DNA of 63,778 bases from Paenibacillus chitinolyticus NBRC 15660 (GCF_000739915.1 NZ_BBJT01000019.1:1-63778); one strand, 5' to 3'; shown: positions 31,811-40,628, counted from the first letter of the stretch. Numbers and translations: made by a program. The notes: generated from the sequence alone by a model not told the origin.

Positions 31811-32623
31811 CTAACCTTGTTTACTGCGCACGTACTCCTCCGGTGATTTGCCGATAACCGTTTTGAAATCTTTAATCAGATGAGCCTGGTCGTAATAGCC
31901 CAGATCTACCGCGAGCTTCGACCAGTCCGGCGATTCTCCCGCATCCGCCGATACGGCCGCATCCTGGAGCCGGTATCTCTTGATAACCCATTTCGGACTG
32001 ACGCCGACATATTGGCTGAACATCCGCTGCATCGTTCTGACGGAGATGCCGAACTTGACCCCGACGTCCTCGACCCGGTTGATTTCCCTGTGTTCCGCAA
32101 TGTAGTCGATAACCGAGTTGACGGTTTCGATTTGCTTGTCTTTTGACGGCCGTTCTTTTTTGAAAAAATCATCCACATAACGGACTTTCGTGTCTTCATC
32201 GGAATGAGAGAACAGAGCGTCATCCAGCGGAAGGCTGCTTATGCCGAAAACCTTCCGGAAAGCCAAGCTGCGGTTGACCAGCTCCGAAGCCGGCTGCCGG
32301 TAAAACGGATAAAACCCGCCTGGCCGGAACAAAACGCCGAATACTTCTCCTTTGCCCTCAAGAAGCTGCGACATTTTCCCTGTATTCGTTCCGTAGACCC
32401 GCGTGTTGTCTTTTTCGAAAACCAGATTAAAGCAGGGAGGCTGGAGCACCTCCTGGGTATGAGAAGGAAGTCCTCTCAAGTCCCAATGAATCAGCCAGTA
32501 ATGCCGGATAAAAAAGGCCAGCTCCGGAGCCGGCAATCGTCGGGAAATGGTGAACCTTTGACGGCCTTCCTCGTAATTTAAAATGCCTTTGTTGACGACG
32601 GCCGGATTCTCTTCGGGTTTCAT
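31811..32623 (-). CDS. AraC-family transcriptional regulator
   Basis: Regulator of 270 residues. An N-terminal sensor region (about 1-155; DUF6597-like) is followed by two helix-turn-helices (about 165-265; VEDVGVKFGISVRTMQRMF and LAVDLGYYDQAHLIKDFKTV). The start follows GGAGG with 9-base spacing. Divergent from the SRPBCC gene, which it may control. Confidence 0.9.
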   Translation of the reverse strand: MKPEENPAVVNKGILNYEEGRQRFTISRRLPAPELAFFIRHYWLIHWDLRGLPSHTQEVLQPPCFNLVFEKDNTRVYGTNTGKMSQLLEGKGEVFGVLFRPGGFYPFYRQPASELVNRSLAFRKVFGISSLPLDDALFSHSDEDTKVRYVDDFFKKERPSKDKQIETVNSVIDYIAEHREINRVEDVGVKFGISVRTMQRMFSQYVGVSPKWVIKRYRLQDAAVSADAGESPDWSKLAVDLGYYDQAHLIKDFKTVIGKSPEEYVRSKQG

Positions 32624-32768
32624 GCGGAGCCGCCTCCGTTCCAGATGAAGTCTCAGGGGAGATGACGCTTTTTTACAATCGGTTTGCGCCGTGGTCCTGT
32701 AATGTTGATGGTAGCAAAACGGCCAAGCTATCTCAAGACGCCGACACTAGGTTAGGGAGGAAAATTCA

Positions 32769-33218
32769 ATGGATCTCAGTTATCATTTTTATATCGACGG
32801 CAGCCCGGAGCAGGTCTGGGAGGTTTTCGTGACGCCGGAAAAAACCCGTAAAATCTTTTTCGACTGTGTGATCGATTCTTCTTATGTCCCCGGTGAATCT
32901 ATCCGGTTCATCGGACCCGGCAATGACGGCGAGCAGACCGTTCATATCTACGGAGAAGTGCTGGAATACGAGCCGAACCGTATCCTTAGTTACATTGAAC
33001 ACCCCGGTCCTACGTACTATCCGAATCATGCGGATATCACTACGCGTGTAACCATTAAGCTGGAGCCGTTCGCCGGCTGCACCAAGCTGACTCTGATCAA
33101 CGATCAGTGGGTCGATAATCATCCTTCCTACGAAAAAGCGGACCCCGCATGGTGGATGCTGCTGAGCGCCATAAAAACATTCGTGGAAACCGGAAAGAAG
33201 CTGGATCTCGGCTGGTAA
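32769..33218 (+). CDS. SRPBCC/AHSA1-domain protein
   Basis: Protein of 149 residues with a START-like helix-grip fold: IDGSPEQVWEVFVTPEK at the start and a final amphipathic helix MLLSAIKTFVETGKKL. Family members bind hydrophobic ligands, or, in Aha1 relatives, Hsp90. GGGAGG precedes the ATG. Divergent from an AraC regulator. No enzyme motif. Confidence 0.85.
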   Translation: MDLSYHFYIDGSPEQVWEVFVTPEKTRKIFFDCVIDSSYVPGESIRFIGPGNDGEQTVHIYGEVLEYEPNRILSYIEHPGPTYYPNHADITTRVTIKLEPFAGCTKLTLINDQWVDNHPSYEKADPAWWMLLSAIKTFVETGKKLDLGW

Positions 33219-33285
33219 GGGGTAAAAGGGCGGAAGCCATACGAAATATGGCTGCAGAAGTAGGCGGAGCGTTTCGGCATGAAAA

Positions 33286-33318
33286 AAGCCGGACAGAATG
33301 GAGACTGTCCGGTCTTTA
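33286..33318 (+). terminator. Terminator of the SRPBCC gene
   Basis: GCCGGACA and TGTCCGGT with a 10-base loop, then CTTT. A second small stem (CCCGC / GCGGG) lies at 33320-33340. Confidence 0.7.
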
Positions 33319-33351
33319 ACCCGCCGCTGATCTCAGCGGGATTATTTTGTA

Positions 33352-33397
33352 AGCCGACAACAGGGGAGCGATAAGGTTCCTCTGCTGTCGGCATTTT
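33352..33397 (-). terminator. Bidirectional terminator between convergent genes
   Basis: GCCGACAACAGGGGA opposite TCCTCTGCTGTCGGC with small mismatches. On the minus strand it follows the DUF1540 gene; T runs exist on the plus side. Confidence 0.75.
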
Positions 33398-33424
33398 CAT
33401 TTTCTAATGAAAAGTTCGATTGAA

Positions 33425-33646
33425 TTAGTGATGATGACGTTCCTCGAAAGTTTGACAGCAGGTGTCGGTGATGCCCTCGGCGGAATCCTGATGTCCGGAA
33501 TCGTAAGGCAGACCGTCCCGCTCCTGCGGTTGCGGCTTGTTCGAATGAGCGTTTACTTCGATCATAATAACTTCCGCGCTGCAGTTATTGCCCTGCTCCC
33601 AGTATTCGCAGTTGGCAATGCTGCATTTCACCATTGGATTTTCCAT
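33425..33646 (-). CDS. DUF1540-domain cysteine protein
   Basis: Small protein of 73 residues. VKCSIANCEYW near 6-16, NNCSAEVIMIE, and a terminal CCQTF form the cysteine pattern of DUF1540, probably a zinc-binding fold. The C-terminus ends in three histidines. AGGTGA precedes the ATG at 33646; an ATG at 33655 lacks one. Such proteins are common in spore formers, often spore associated. It lies 41 bases after the photolyase gene in the same direction. Confidence 0.85.
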   Translation of the reverse strand: MENPMVKCSIANCEYWEQGNNCSAEVIMIEVNAHSNKPQPQERDGLPYDSGHQDSAEGITDTCCQTFEERHHH

Positions 33647-33687
33647 GTTTATCACCTCGTACTTCTATTTACCCGAAGAACGAAGCT

Positions 33688-35079
33688 TTAAACAGGGGGA
33701 AAGCCGTCGGGTGAAAATCCGGCGGGGCCCGCACCGGCGTCAGGTTTAGCCTCCGCCAGCATGTGCTTGTAAATCTCGATCGCTGCGGCGCGTGAGCTCT
33801 TCAGATCGACAATCGCGTCAGCCTGCGGTTTGTGAATCTCCTTATCGCCCAGATGAGCGAGATGGGGAAGCCACCGCCGGATATACATACCCGTCGGATC
33901 ATGCGTCTCCGACTGGGTGACGGGGTTCATGACGCGGAAGTACGGAGACGCGTCGAAGCCGAGCGAAGCGCTCCACAGCCAGCCGCCCCGGTTGAGCACG
34001 TTGTCGTAATCGGCGAGCTTGCGCCGGAAATACCGTTCACCCAGCGTGAAGGGACACCGCAGGTTCTTGGTCAAGAACATGGCCGTCACCATCCGCAGCC
34101 GGTTCGGCATGTGCCCCGTGGCGTTCAGCTCCGCCATGGCCGCATCCACGACCGGAATGCCGGTCTGCCCCCGGCACCACCGCTCGAAGAGCGTGTCCTC
34201 CAGGCCGGAGAAATCGAATTTCTTCTCGTAGACGAAGAAATCCGGGTTATAGACGGCCTGGTACAGGTAGAAGTCGCGCCACGCCAGCTGGCGCGTCCAG
34301 GCTTCGTGCCGCTCGCTGCCGAGAGCGGCTTCATACGCCCGGCGCACGGAGAGCGCGCCGGTGTTCAGGTGGCGGCTGATCCCGCTGGTCGTCTCGAAGG
34401 CGTACCGGTCCCTTTGCGCTTCATAAGCGCGGAGGCCTCCTTCGAGAAAGTCGCTCAGAGTCTGAGCGGGATCAGGCGCCGTGCCCGCCGCTTCCGGGTC
34501 CAGCGGAAGCGGGAACCGGGCGGACCAGGCTTCGCGGTCCGGCAGCGGCCGTGTCTGCAAATCGCGCACGGTGACGGCCGACGACGGCCGGAAAAAAAGG
34601 TGCATGTAAGCGTTCCATTTTTTATAAAAAGGGGTAAATACCTGGTAAGGGGTGCGGCGCTCCGCGAAATGCTGGAAATCCCCGAAATCGGCGAGAGTGT
34701 GGTCGATCAGCGTAGTAACCGGAACGCCTCGCGCAGAAGCTGAAACCTTCAGTTTGCGGTCGCGTACTAATGCGTAGGGCGTAATGTCGCCGTTCAGGAC
34801 GATTTCTTCAATCGGAAGCGCGTCCAGCAGTTGATCGACCACGACATGAGGCTCACCGGCAAGCACTTCCAGATGAGCGCCCGCTTTCCGGTATTCGCGG
34901 ATAAGCCTGGAAACGTGACGGAGGAAGTTGATTCCGCTGTGTTCCCGGTCCCGGCCGTCGCGCAGCAGGAAAGGGTCCAGTATCAGGACATGCAGGCTTG
35001 GACGCCCCAAGCTGTGAATGTAATCAAACGCAGTCAGGTCGTCAATCCGCAGATCTTTGCGATGGATAAAAAGGATCAT
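33688..35079 (-). CDS. phr: Deoxyribodipyrimidine photolyase (cryptochrome/photolyase family)
   Basis: Light-driven DNA repair enzyme of 463 residues that splits cyclobutane pyrimidine dimers. The N-terminal antenna domain begins FIHRKDLRIDDL, and the C-terminal FAD domain (about 200-440) carries GQTGIPVVDAAMAELNATG and NRGGWLWSASLGFDASPYF, then DPTGMYIRRWLPHL, as in class I CPD photolyases. The frame runs back to 35214, but the conserved start is the ATG at 35079, with AAGGAG 12 bases away. Likely co-transcribed with the DUF1540 gene. UV protection suits a spore-forming soil organism. Confidence 0.92.
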   Translation of the reverse strand: MILFIHRKDLRIDDLTAFDYIHSLGRPSLHVLILDPFLLRDGRDREHSGINFLRHVSRLIREYRKAGAHLEVLAGEPHVVVDQLLDALPIEEIVLNGDITPYALVRDRKLKVSASARGVPVTTLIDHTLADFGDFQHFAERRTPYQVFTPFYKKWNAYMHLFFRPSSAVTVRDLQTRPLPDREAWSARFPLPLDPEAAGTAPDPAQTLSDFLEGGLRAYEAQRDRYAFETTSGISRHLNTGALSVRRAYEAALGSERHEAWTRQLAWRDFYLYQAVYNPDFFVYEKKFDFSGLEDTLFERWCRGQTGIPVVDAAMAELNATGHMPNRLRMVTAMFLTKNLRCPFTLGERYFRRKLADYDNVLNRGGWLWSASLGFDASPYFRVMNPVTQSETHDPTGMYIRRWLPHLAHLGDKEIHKPQADAIVDLKSSRAAAIEIYKHMLAEAKPDAGAGPAGFSPDGFPPV

Positions 35080-35229
35080 AATGAAGGGACGCTCCTTGCT
35101 TTTTCGTCTAACTTCAATAGTAACAGGAAATCCGGCGTAAATGAAAAGAAGCCCGGCAAGCCAGGCGGCAACCTGGATTACGGGGCTCCCTTTCGGGTAT
35201 ATGCTGCGTTCCATTACGAGTGCGTCTTA

Positions 35230-35694
35230 CTAGTCTGCAGTGATCTTGTTAAAAAGGTCATCGCCGATAACGCGGCGTGCAGAAACGTATCGTTTCGCAT
35301 AGTAAGATTCGCTCAAGTCACTCTTTGTAACACCTTTGTTCGTGGCGGAGTGGGCGAACTTGTTGTTCCCGATGTAAATACCTACATGGGAGATGCCTTT
35401 TCCGTCGGTGTTAAAAAATACAAGGTCACCCGGTCTCAGATCGCTTTTCGCAACCGAGGATCCTTGGCCGTTCTGTGCTTTTGAAGTGCGTGCCAGATCA
35501 ATGCCGAACCGGTCAAATACGTAGGACGTGAAACCCGAGCAATCAAAACCGCTGGTCGATGTGCCCGAATACTTGTAAGGCGTCCCTACCAATCCGTCAA
35601 TCGTGGAGCTGAGCGTCGACTTCGCGGAAGCGCTGCCGATTTCCACACTCAAAAACAGGGTCAAGCTCAAAACAAACAACAAGACTTTCTTCAA
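35230..35694 (-). CDS. NlpC/P60 cell-wall endopeptidase
   Basis: Secreted peptidase of 154 residues. The signal peptide (1-24) ends SASA. The catalytic triad is readable as Cys52 (GFDCSGF), His103 (ISHVGIYIG) and His115 (FAHSATN). There are no SH3 or LysM anchors, so it is a single-domain gamma-D-glutamyl endopeptidase type. It starts at TTG behind GGAAGGAG, 18 bases from the end of a c-di-AMP riboswitch aptamer, linking its expression to cell-wall and potassium homeostasis. This pairing of the ydaO aptamer with wall hydrolases is well known. Confidence 0.92.
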   Translation of the reverse strand: MKKVLLFVLSLTLFLSVEIGSASAKSTLSSTIDGLVGTPYKYSGTSTSGFDCSGFTSYVFDRFGIDLARTSKAQNGQGSSVAKSDLRPGDLVFFNTDGKGISHVGIYIGNNKFAHSATNKGVTKSDLSESYYAKRYVSARRVIGDDLFNKITAD

Positions 35695-35711
35695 CTGTGT
35701 TGCTCCTTCCT

Positions 35712-35845
35712 GTGCCTACGAGGTTAGCTGGAGGGTTCGGTAGAAGGTCCCCTATGATCCCTGTGTTGCAAGATCAATTCACCCAGAGTGGATCCCCCGC
35801 TCTCTTCCTTTTGTCTGAGAAGAAATTCGGCAATCTTTTTCTGTT
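35712..35845 (-). promoter_or_regulatory. Cyclic di-AMP (ydaO/yuaA) riboswitch
   Basis: On the minus strand the conserved blocks appear in order: ATTGCCGAAT, then GGGGGATCCACTCTGGGTGA, then ATCATAGGGGACCTT, CCGAACCC, and CAGCTAACCTCGTAGGC. These match the ydaO-type aptamer, which turns genes off when c-di-AMP is high. The exact ends are approximate. No terminator stem separates the aptamer from the gene, and the ribosome binding site follows closely, so control may be translational or sit in the 3' strand of P1. Confidence 0.88.
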
Positions 35846-35958
35846 CCGACACTAAATATTCGCCATAGGTCCAGAAATTCCTTCCAAAAAACTAAAAATA
35901 GTTACAAAAAAGTTTCAAAAGCAGTTATTTAGTCGGATTTCAGGGAAAAAAGTAGATC

Positions 35959-35997
35959 AAAAAACCCGCCTTCTTGTATAAAAAGGGCGGGTTTTCC
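35959..35997 (-). terminator. Terminator of the SurA-N-like gene
   Basis: AAAACCCGCC and GGGCGGGTTTT; on the minus strand followed by a T run. Confidence 0.85.
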
Positions 35998-36020
35998 ATG
36001 TCTTTCAGCTTAGAGCCGAG

Positions 36021-36611
36021 CTAAGTCTTCGGCTGGTCCGGAAACTTTACGCGCAGCCCCGGCTTCGTTTCGGCGAGCAGTTTTTCCTGCAGGGCGTTGA
36101 GATCTTCCTGCGTTTTCAGCTCGCCTTTTTTGACGAGGTACTCGATTGTCTTTTGCTGGAGGAGATATTTGGCGTACTGGTTGACGGTTTTAGGATCGGT
36201 CCAGTAGGTTGCCTCGGTCAAGCCGGCGCTTTTGTAAAGCATCTCCTTCAACTGAGCCGCTTCGGGACCGGCCGCTTCCAGCGCTTTGCGCTGCTGGTCG
36301 ATAGCCTGCTTCACTTCGGCTTCCTTGACTTTGACTCCGCGCTTCTGGCCGTAACGGACGAAGAGCTCGTCCTTAAGCATCAGATCGAGAAGCTGATCGT
36401 TGGTCAAATTGTTTTGAGCGCCCTGCATCTGAAAGGCCAGATCGACTTCGGCTTTCATTTTGTCGAATGCCTGGTTGGAGATGCGGACGTCGTGACCGAT
36501 CGCCACAACCTCTTTGGCTTTAACGTCGGACTGTCCGTAAAAGAACGACCCGGCGGCGACGCAAAGGCCAATTACTGCCGCCACGACGGTGCTTGTCCGT
36601 GGGGATATCAT
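36021..36611 (-). CDS. SurA N-terminal-domain protein without PPIase domain
   Basis: Exported protein of 196 residues. It begins with an N-terminal membrane anchor (about 7-27) and then a helical chaperone domain like SurA/PrsA N-termini (LTNDQLLDLMLKDELFVRYG, then KVKEAEVKQAIDQQRK). The parvulin isomerase domain expected in PrsA is absent. The end reads GLRVKFPDQPKT. AAGGAGG precedes the ATG. It may be a membrane-anchored folding helper; function not established. Confidence 0.75.
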   Translation of the reverse strand: MISPRTSTVVAAVIGLCVAAGSFFYGQSDVKAKEVVAIGHDVRISNQAFDKMKAEVDLAFQMQGAQNNLTNDQLLDLMLKDELFVRYGQKRGVKVKEAEVKQAIDQQRKALEAAGPEAAQLKEMLYKSAGLTEATYWTDPKTVNQYAKYLLQQKTIEYLVKKGELKTQEDLNALQEKLLAETKPGLRVKFPDQPKT

Positions 36612-36676
36612 CGGTAATGCCTCCTTTTATCTTCTATCTTTCCATGATAGCTGAAAAAAACGCAAATGGAAACTAA

Positions 36677-36708
36677 AAACCCCCTGGCCAGTGAACGGCA
36701 GGGGGAGA
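36677..36708 (-). terminator. Terminator of the M1 peptidase operon
   Basis: CCCCCTG and CAGGGGG with a 12-base loop; on the minus strand followed by TTTTTAG. Confidence 0.85.
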
Positions 36709-36815
36709 CGGATATCGCGCCGGAACAATCCGGAAAGAGGACGGTTAAGAAGGGGAGGGGCGAATGTGACTCGTTTGTCTTGCCGCCCGGCTTACGGGCA
36801 GAGAAACAAGCTTTT

Positions 36816-37637
36816 CTAGATGCGATAGCTTTCCCAGATTTCGCGCTGAGCGGCGATGGACCACATTTTGACAAAGGTGCGCACCAAAGGGTAGATCTGG
36901 TGGATAATGAGCGCCGTCAGGCCTGCCCATATATAGGAGGCATAAGTCGCCGCGACGGCAAGAAGGAAGCCGAGCAGGACGAGCAGGAGGGCATTGCCCG
37001 TGATCCGCAAGCCTTGGCGGAACACGACCGGAAGCACCGCGAGAAGTCCCCGTCGATCCTCGGAGGCCCGGCCGAACTGCAGGAACAGGAACAGGAGCTG
37101 AATAAGCAGGGCGTACACGGCATAGAGAGCCGCCCAGGGAAGCGCGGACAGAAGAAGCGGCTCGAAGCTGTAGGCTTTATTGAACAAAGCAAGCGCTTTG
37201 GGAGCCAGCCAGTAGAGCGGCGCAAGCATAAGGACCGTTTGAAGGAGATAATAGAGGAAGAAGGGCAGCAGTAGCTCGCGGATTCCTTTCATAAATCGGT
37301 AGCCCGCATTCATCTGCCGGTGTTCCAGAGAGTACAGCACGCCGGCGTTCAGCATGGGACTGATCAGCATCCGGACGGCCAGCAGGATGAGAAGCCATTC
37401 GAGATACGGCTGGATGAGATCCGTTTTTACAAGTCGGAACTGGCTTTCCGCCAAGAACAAATGAACGGCGCTCTGAGGTTGATCGCTGCCGGGATAACGG
37501 TGGAGCAGAGGGACGATAATGGATTGGACCCATTTATAAAGCAGAATCCCCCAGGCAAACTGGTACACATACAGCACGCAAACGGCGAACGGCTGCTTGA
37601 GGGCGGCCGTCAAGCCTTGTCGTAGATAGCGGAGCAT
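36816..37637 (-). CDS. Polytopic membrane protein, unknown function
   Basis: Protein of 273 residues with about six hydrophobic segments (for example near 18-40, 80-105, 125-150, 165-190, 215-240) separated by basic loops. No family motif recognised. GAGGTGA lies before the ATG. It starts only 9 bases after the M1 peptidase stop, so the two form an operon and it may assist or regulate the peptidase at the membrane (inference). Confidence 0.75.
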   Translation of the reverse strand: MLRYLRQGLTAALKQPFAVCVLYVYQFAWGILLYKWVQSIIVPLLHRYPGSDQPQSAVHLFLAESQFRLVKTDLIQPYLEWLLILLAVRMLISPMLNAGVLYSLEHRQMNAGYRFMKGIRELLLPFFLYYLLQTVLMLAPLYWLAPKALALFNKAYSFEPLLLSALPWAALYAVYALLIQLLFLFLQFGRASEDRRGLLAVLPVVFRQGLRITGNALLLVLLGFLLAVAATYASYIWAGLTALIIHQIYPLVRTFVKMWSIAAQREIWESYRI

Positions 37638-37646
37638 CTCATCACC

Positions 37647-39674
37647 TCACCAGGCTACAGTATCGAACAGCGTTTCCAGCAGTTTGACGACGCCGAGGGT
37701 CCAGCGGATTCTCCACGTGGTGTCGACTTCGGTTTTCATATAGTTGTTGATATGCCGGTTTTCGAGCTTCATGGTGTATTTGGGATCCAGGGAAACCCAA
37801 TCCACCGGCGATTTATGGGTCAGCTTGTACTCGATCTGCTCGCCCTGTCCGTCCCAGACCTTCTCTGTCGTCGAACCGTCGGCAAAATGGAACCGGATCG
37901 GCACAGCCGGTACAGTGCCGCCGAACTTGCGGACCAGCACGCTGCTTTCGTACAACGACTGTCCCGACTCGTTCGTCTGGCGGATGCGGATGTTATCGAC
38001 CGCATAGTCGGTCATCATGCTGCCGTATACATATTGGTCGAAAAACTCCGTCCATTTCGTTTTGGTGATTTCCTCCACGACCGTTTGAAAATCGCGGGTT
38101 CCCGGGTGCTTGAATTTCCAACGCTGGAAGTATGTTTTCATGATGCGGTCCATCGTGTTCAGCCCGACCCGGTGCTCGATTTCCTTGAGGACCAGCTTGG
38201 CGCGGGTATACACGTTGTCGGCGTACTCGCTGTGGCTGCGGTAACTCCACGCATTTTTCTGCAGCGCGGCCGGAGAGGTGATATAGCTCGCTTCGACCGG
38301 AAGGTTGGGTTTCGACCCGTATTCCAGCTCCATCAGCTTATCCTCGGTGTAGGAAGTGAATCCTTCGTCCAGCCAAGCTTCCTCGAACTCATTGGTAGCA
38401 ACGAGTCCGTACCAGAACTGGTGGCCGATCTCATGGACGACGACCCGCTCAAGGTCCAGATCGGGCGTCCCCTCGGAGGCTCCCCAAGCGGTAACGAGCG
38501 TGGGATATTCCATGCCGCCCGCCCCGTTAGCCTCTTCCGGAGGCACGACAATGGATAAGGTCGAGTACGGATACGTACCATACCACTGGGAGTAGCGGCT
38601 CAGCGCTTTTTTGGCGGCGATCATATAGCGGGACTTGTACGGTTCATGCTTGGGATCGAGGTACAGCTTGATCTTGACCCCCGGCAAATTGGGAGCGGCA
38701 TAGGGCTCTTCAAACACCTTGAAGTTAGGCGAAGCGGACCAGGCGAAATCGTGTACGTCATCCGCATAAAACTGATAGGTTTTCTTGCCGGCTTCGACGA
38801 CCGGATTTTTGGTCGGAAAACCGGTGGCGGCCACGATGTAATCCGCCGGGACTTTCACACGGACATCGAAAATGCCAAAGTCCGCGTAAAACTCCGAATT
38901 GCCGTGGTACTGGTGCAGGTTCCATCCTTCCGCGGTCCGTCCCCGGGTGCCGGCAGGCTCGTACACGGCAAGCTTGGGAAACCACTGGCCCGCCATAACG
39001 AAATCTTTCGTTATGCCCATGCGGGCGAACACTTGCGGAAGCTTGACCGCAAAATCCGTATGCAGCGTAATGGCGGCTCCTGCGGCGACAGGCTTCGGAA
39101 GCGTAATCTTGATCAGCGTCCGGTCGTCGGGGTTTCCGTCATCGGGCTGGACGAACTGCATCGCGGAGCTGAGGTCGGTTTCGTCCTCGGTTTTGATGCT
39201 GCGCAGTTCCATATCTCCGAAGCTGCCCTTTTTGGCTTCGTCTCTCCGCAGCTTGCCGCCGGATTCCTTCATAAAAGTCGTCTTTTCCGAAGCGAAGGCA
39301 TTCGGATAAAGATGCATGTACAGTTCCTGTACAGGCTGACTGCCCGGGTTTTTCCAGGTGACGGTCTGCTGGCCGAGGAGTTTCTGGTTTTCCGGGCTGT
39401 ATTCCACATTGATGTGATATTCGACGATGCGCTTGCTGAGAGGCTGGTGTACACCTTCTCCTGTCGCCGGCGGCTGACCGATTGAAGAAGAAGGTTCCGC
39501 ATTCACCGGGGGGACTGGATTCTGAGCGGTTCCGGACAGAACGGCCCGGCTTGTCTGGCCCGTCCTTTCTTCAGGGGAAGAAAGGAGCGAGTTGGCGAGG
39601 AAAGCTGCGCCCAGGAACGCGGCGGCTGTGGATACGAGCCAGGCTTTTTTTCGGTTGGCCATCTTTACTTTCAT
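37647..39674 (-). CDS. M1-family zinc aminopeptidase, exported
   Basis: Metallopeptidase of 675 residues. The catalytic signature HEIGHQFWYGLVATNEFEE gives HExxH plus the distal Glu zinc ligand near 412-435, preceded by GGMEYPTL, the GAMEN equivalent. An N-terminal membrane anchor (about 9-30) and a Pro/Ser-rich linker place the enzyme outside the cell. The start is taken at 39674 with GGGGTGA upstream; 39698 is in frame without a site. The C-terminal domain is shorter than in classical aminopeptidase N. First gene of a two-gene operon. Confidence 0.88.
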   Translation of the reverse strand: MKVKMANRKKAWLVSTAAAFLGAAFLANSLLSSPEERTGQTSRAVLSGTAQNPVPPVNAEPSSSIGQPPATGEGVHQPLSKRIVEYHINVEYSPENQKLLGQQTVTWKNPGSQPVQELYMHLYPNAFASEKTTFMKESGGKLRRDEAKKGSFGDMELRSIKTEDETDLSSAMQFVQPDDGNPDDRTLIKITLPKPVAAGAAITLHTDFAVKLPQVFARMGITKDFVMAGQWFPKLAVYEPAGTRGRTAEGWNLHQYHGNSEFYADFGIFDVRVKVPADYIVAATGFPTKNPVVEAGKKTYQFYADDVHDFAWSASPNFKVFEEPYAAPNLPGVKIKLYLDPKHEPYKSRYMIAAKKALSRYSQWYGTYPYSTLSIVVPPEEANGAGGMEYPTLVTAWGASEGTPDLDLERVVVHEIGHQFWYGLVATNEFEEAWLDEGFTSYTEDKLMELEYGSKPNLPVEASYITSPAALQKNAWSYRSHSEYADNVYTRAKLVLKEIEHRVGLNTMDRIMKTYFQRWKFKHPGTRDFQTVVEEITKTKWTEFFDQYVYGSMMTDYAVDNIRIRQTNESGQSLYESSVLVRKFGGTVPAVPIRFHFADGSTTEKVWDGQGEQIEYKLTHKSPVDWVSLDPKYTMKLENRHINNYMKTEVDTTWRIRWTLGVVKLLETLFDTVAW

Positions 39675-39715
39675 GATTTTCACCCCGTTGACAAGCATCT
39701 ACAGCATGTATATGT

Positions 39716-39743
39716 TTGCATTCCGGGGATTATTAGCTAAAAT
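39716..39743 (+). promoter_or_regulatory. SigA promoter of ywhD
   Basis: TTGCAT, 16 bases, TAAAAT, 50 bases before the ywhD start. Confidence 0.5.
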
Positions 39744-39792
39744 AAATGAAGAAGAGCAGAATTATTTTTCTAGGAAAGCGTAGGTGCCTTTC

Positions 39793-40299
39793 ATGGATTC
39801 CCATAAAGAAGAACCGAAGAAAAAACCGGCGGCGCTGAATATCGTCAGCACGAAGGTGAATCACAAAGGATTCGGAGCGGGTTCGATTGATCTGAGCAAC
39901 GTATCCAGCCTTATCCTCGACGGGGACGAAGCTTATCTCGACATGGGCGCGCTGCACGCGAAGAGCCAGGTGGAGAAGCGGATTAAATTCTCGACGAACA
40001 AAGAAGACGTCCCGGACGGACGCCGCTGCTGGATCGTATGGGTGGCCGTGGACCGCTCTCCGGAAGGAACTTCCTACGGCGGAGTGACGGCTTGCGAGAT
40101 GCTGATCGATACGGAAGCGCGCAAGGGCTGGAAAATCCTAGCCGATCACGTGAACCGGATGGACGCCGCAATGAAGCGCAAGATCATGGTGGAAGGTCTG
40201 GATGAAACGGAAAAATCCGCGCTGCGCAAGGCTTTGATCGAACATAACGAGGAATGGTGGAACCACTCTTCCGAGGAGCTTAAACAGGCGCTTGCCTAG
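39793..40299 (+). CDS. ywhD: YwhD family protein
   Basis: Protein of 168 residues closely resembling B. subtilis YwhD in length and motifs: GFGAGSIDLSNVSSLILD, then DMGALHAKSQVEKRI, WIVWVAVDRSPEGTSYGGV, and NEEWWNHSSEELKQAL at the end. Function unknown. ATG at 39793 follows GTAGGTG; GTG at 39784 is an alternative. Its neighbours pbpG, speE and speB are those found in B. subtilis, which supports the call. Confidence 0.88.
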   Translation: MDSHKEEPKKKPAALNIVSTKVNHKGFGAGSIDLSNVSSLILDGDEAYLDMGALHAKSQVEKRIKFSTNKEDVPDGRRCWIVWVAVDRSPEGTSYGGVTACEMLIDTEARKGWKILADHVNRMDAAMKRKIMVEGLDETEKSALRKALIEHNEEWWNHSSEELKQALA

Positions 40300-40333
40300 C
40301 CTCTCATTAAATGTGTACAAATTGTGTCATGGA

Positions 40334-40362
40334 TTGTGAGACCCAGGGGAAGCGGGTATACT
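40334..40362 (+). promoter_or_regulatory. SigA promoter of a candidate small RNA
   Basis: TTGTGA, 17 bases, TATACT, lying after ywhD and before a strong terminator, with no coding frame between. Confidence 0.55.
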
Positions 40363-40368
40363 AACACT

Positions 40369-40438
40369 AGTGTATGTTACACTCATATACTAGGACAGCA
40401 AAAAGGCAGACTAAGGACGCTTAGTTCTGCCTTTTTGC
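40369..40438 (+). ncRNA. Candidate small RNA between ywhD and pbpG
   Basis: About 70 bases with two structures: a stem CTAGTGTAT / ATATACTAG (40367-40393, its first bases near the expected start) and a strong terminator with arms GGCAGACTAAG and CTTAGTTCTGCC ending in TTTTTGC. The promoter with a 17-base spacer lies directly upstream. No start codon or ribosome binding site is present. It could instead be just the ywhD terminator with a chance promoter. Confidence 0.4.
40398..40438. terminator. Strong terminator after ywhD
   Basis: GCAAAAAGGCAGACTAAG opposite CTTAGTTCTGCCTTTTTGC, nearly symmetric, so active on both strands. Confidence 0.9.
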
Positions 40439-40583
40439 GTTGGATATAAATAACTGCTCGACCGGTTATTTCCTGTAAAAGGGCTTTCGTCGCTTGGAGA
40501 AACTTCAATAAAAGAAGGCGCTTCAAGCCTCGAAAGAAGCTGAACACAAATCCTGACCGTCCGGTTTTAATCCGGCTGGAAAA

Positions 40584-40628
40584 CAAAAAAAGCAGATGCG
40601 AGCGCTAGGCTTGCATCTGCTTTTTTGT
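40584..40628 (-). terminator. Terminator of pbpG
   Basis: AAAAAAAGCAGATGC opposite GCATCTGCTTTTTT. It lies 140 bases after the pbpG stop. The stretch 40440-40580 between the two terminators holds no supported gene. Confidence 0.85.

Noticed and set aside
40383-40586. 67-codon minus-strand frame between two terminators
   Set aside because: It reads through the ywhD terminator stem and its possible GTG start has only a weak site.
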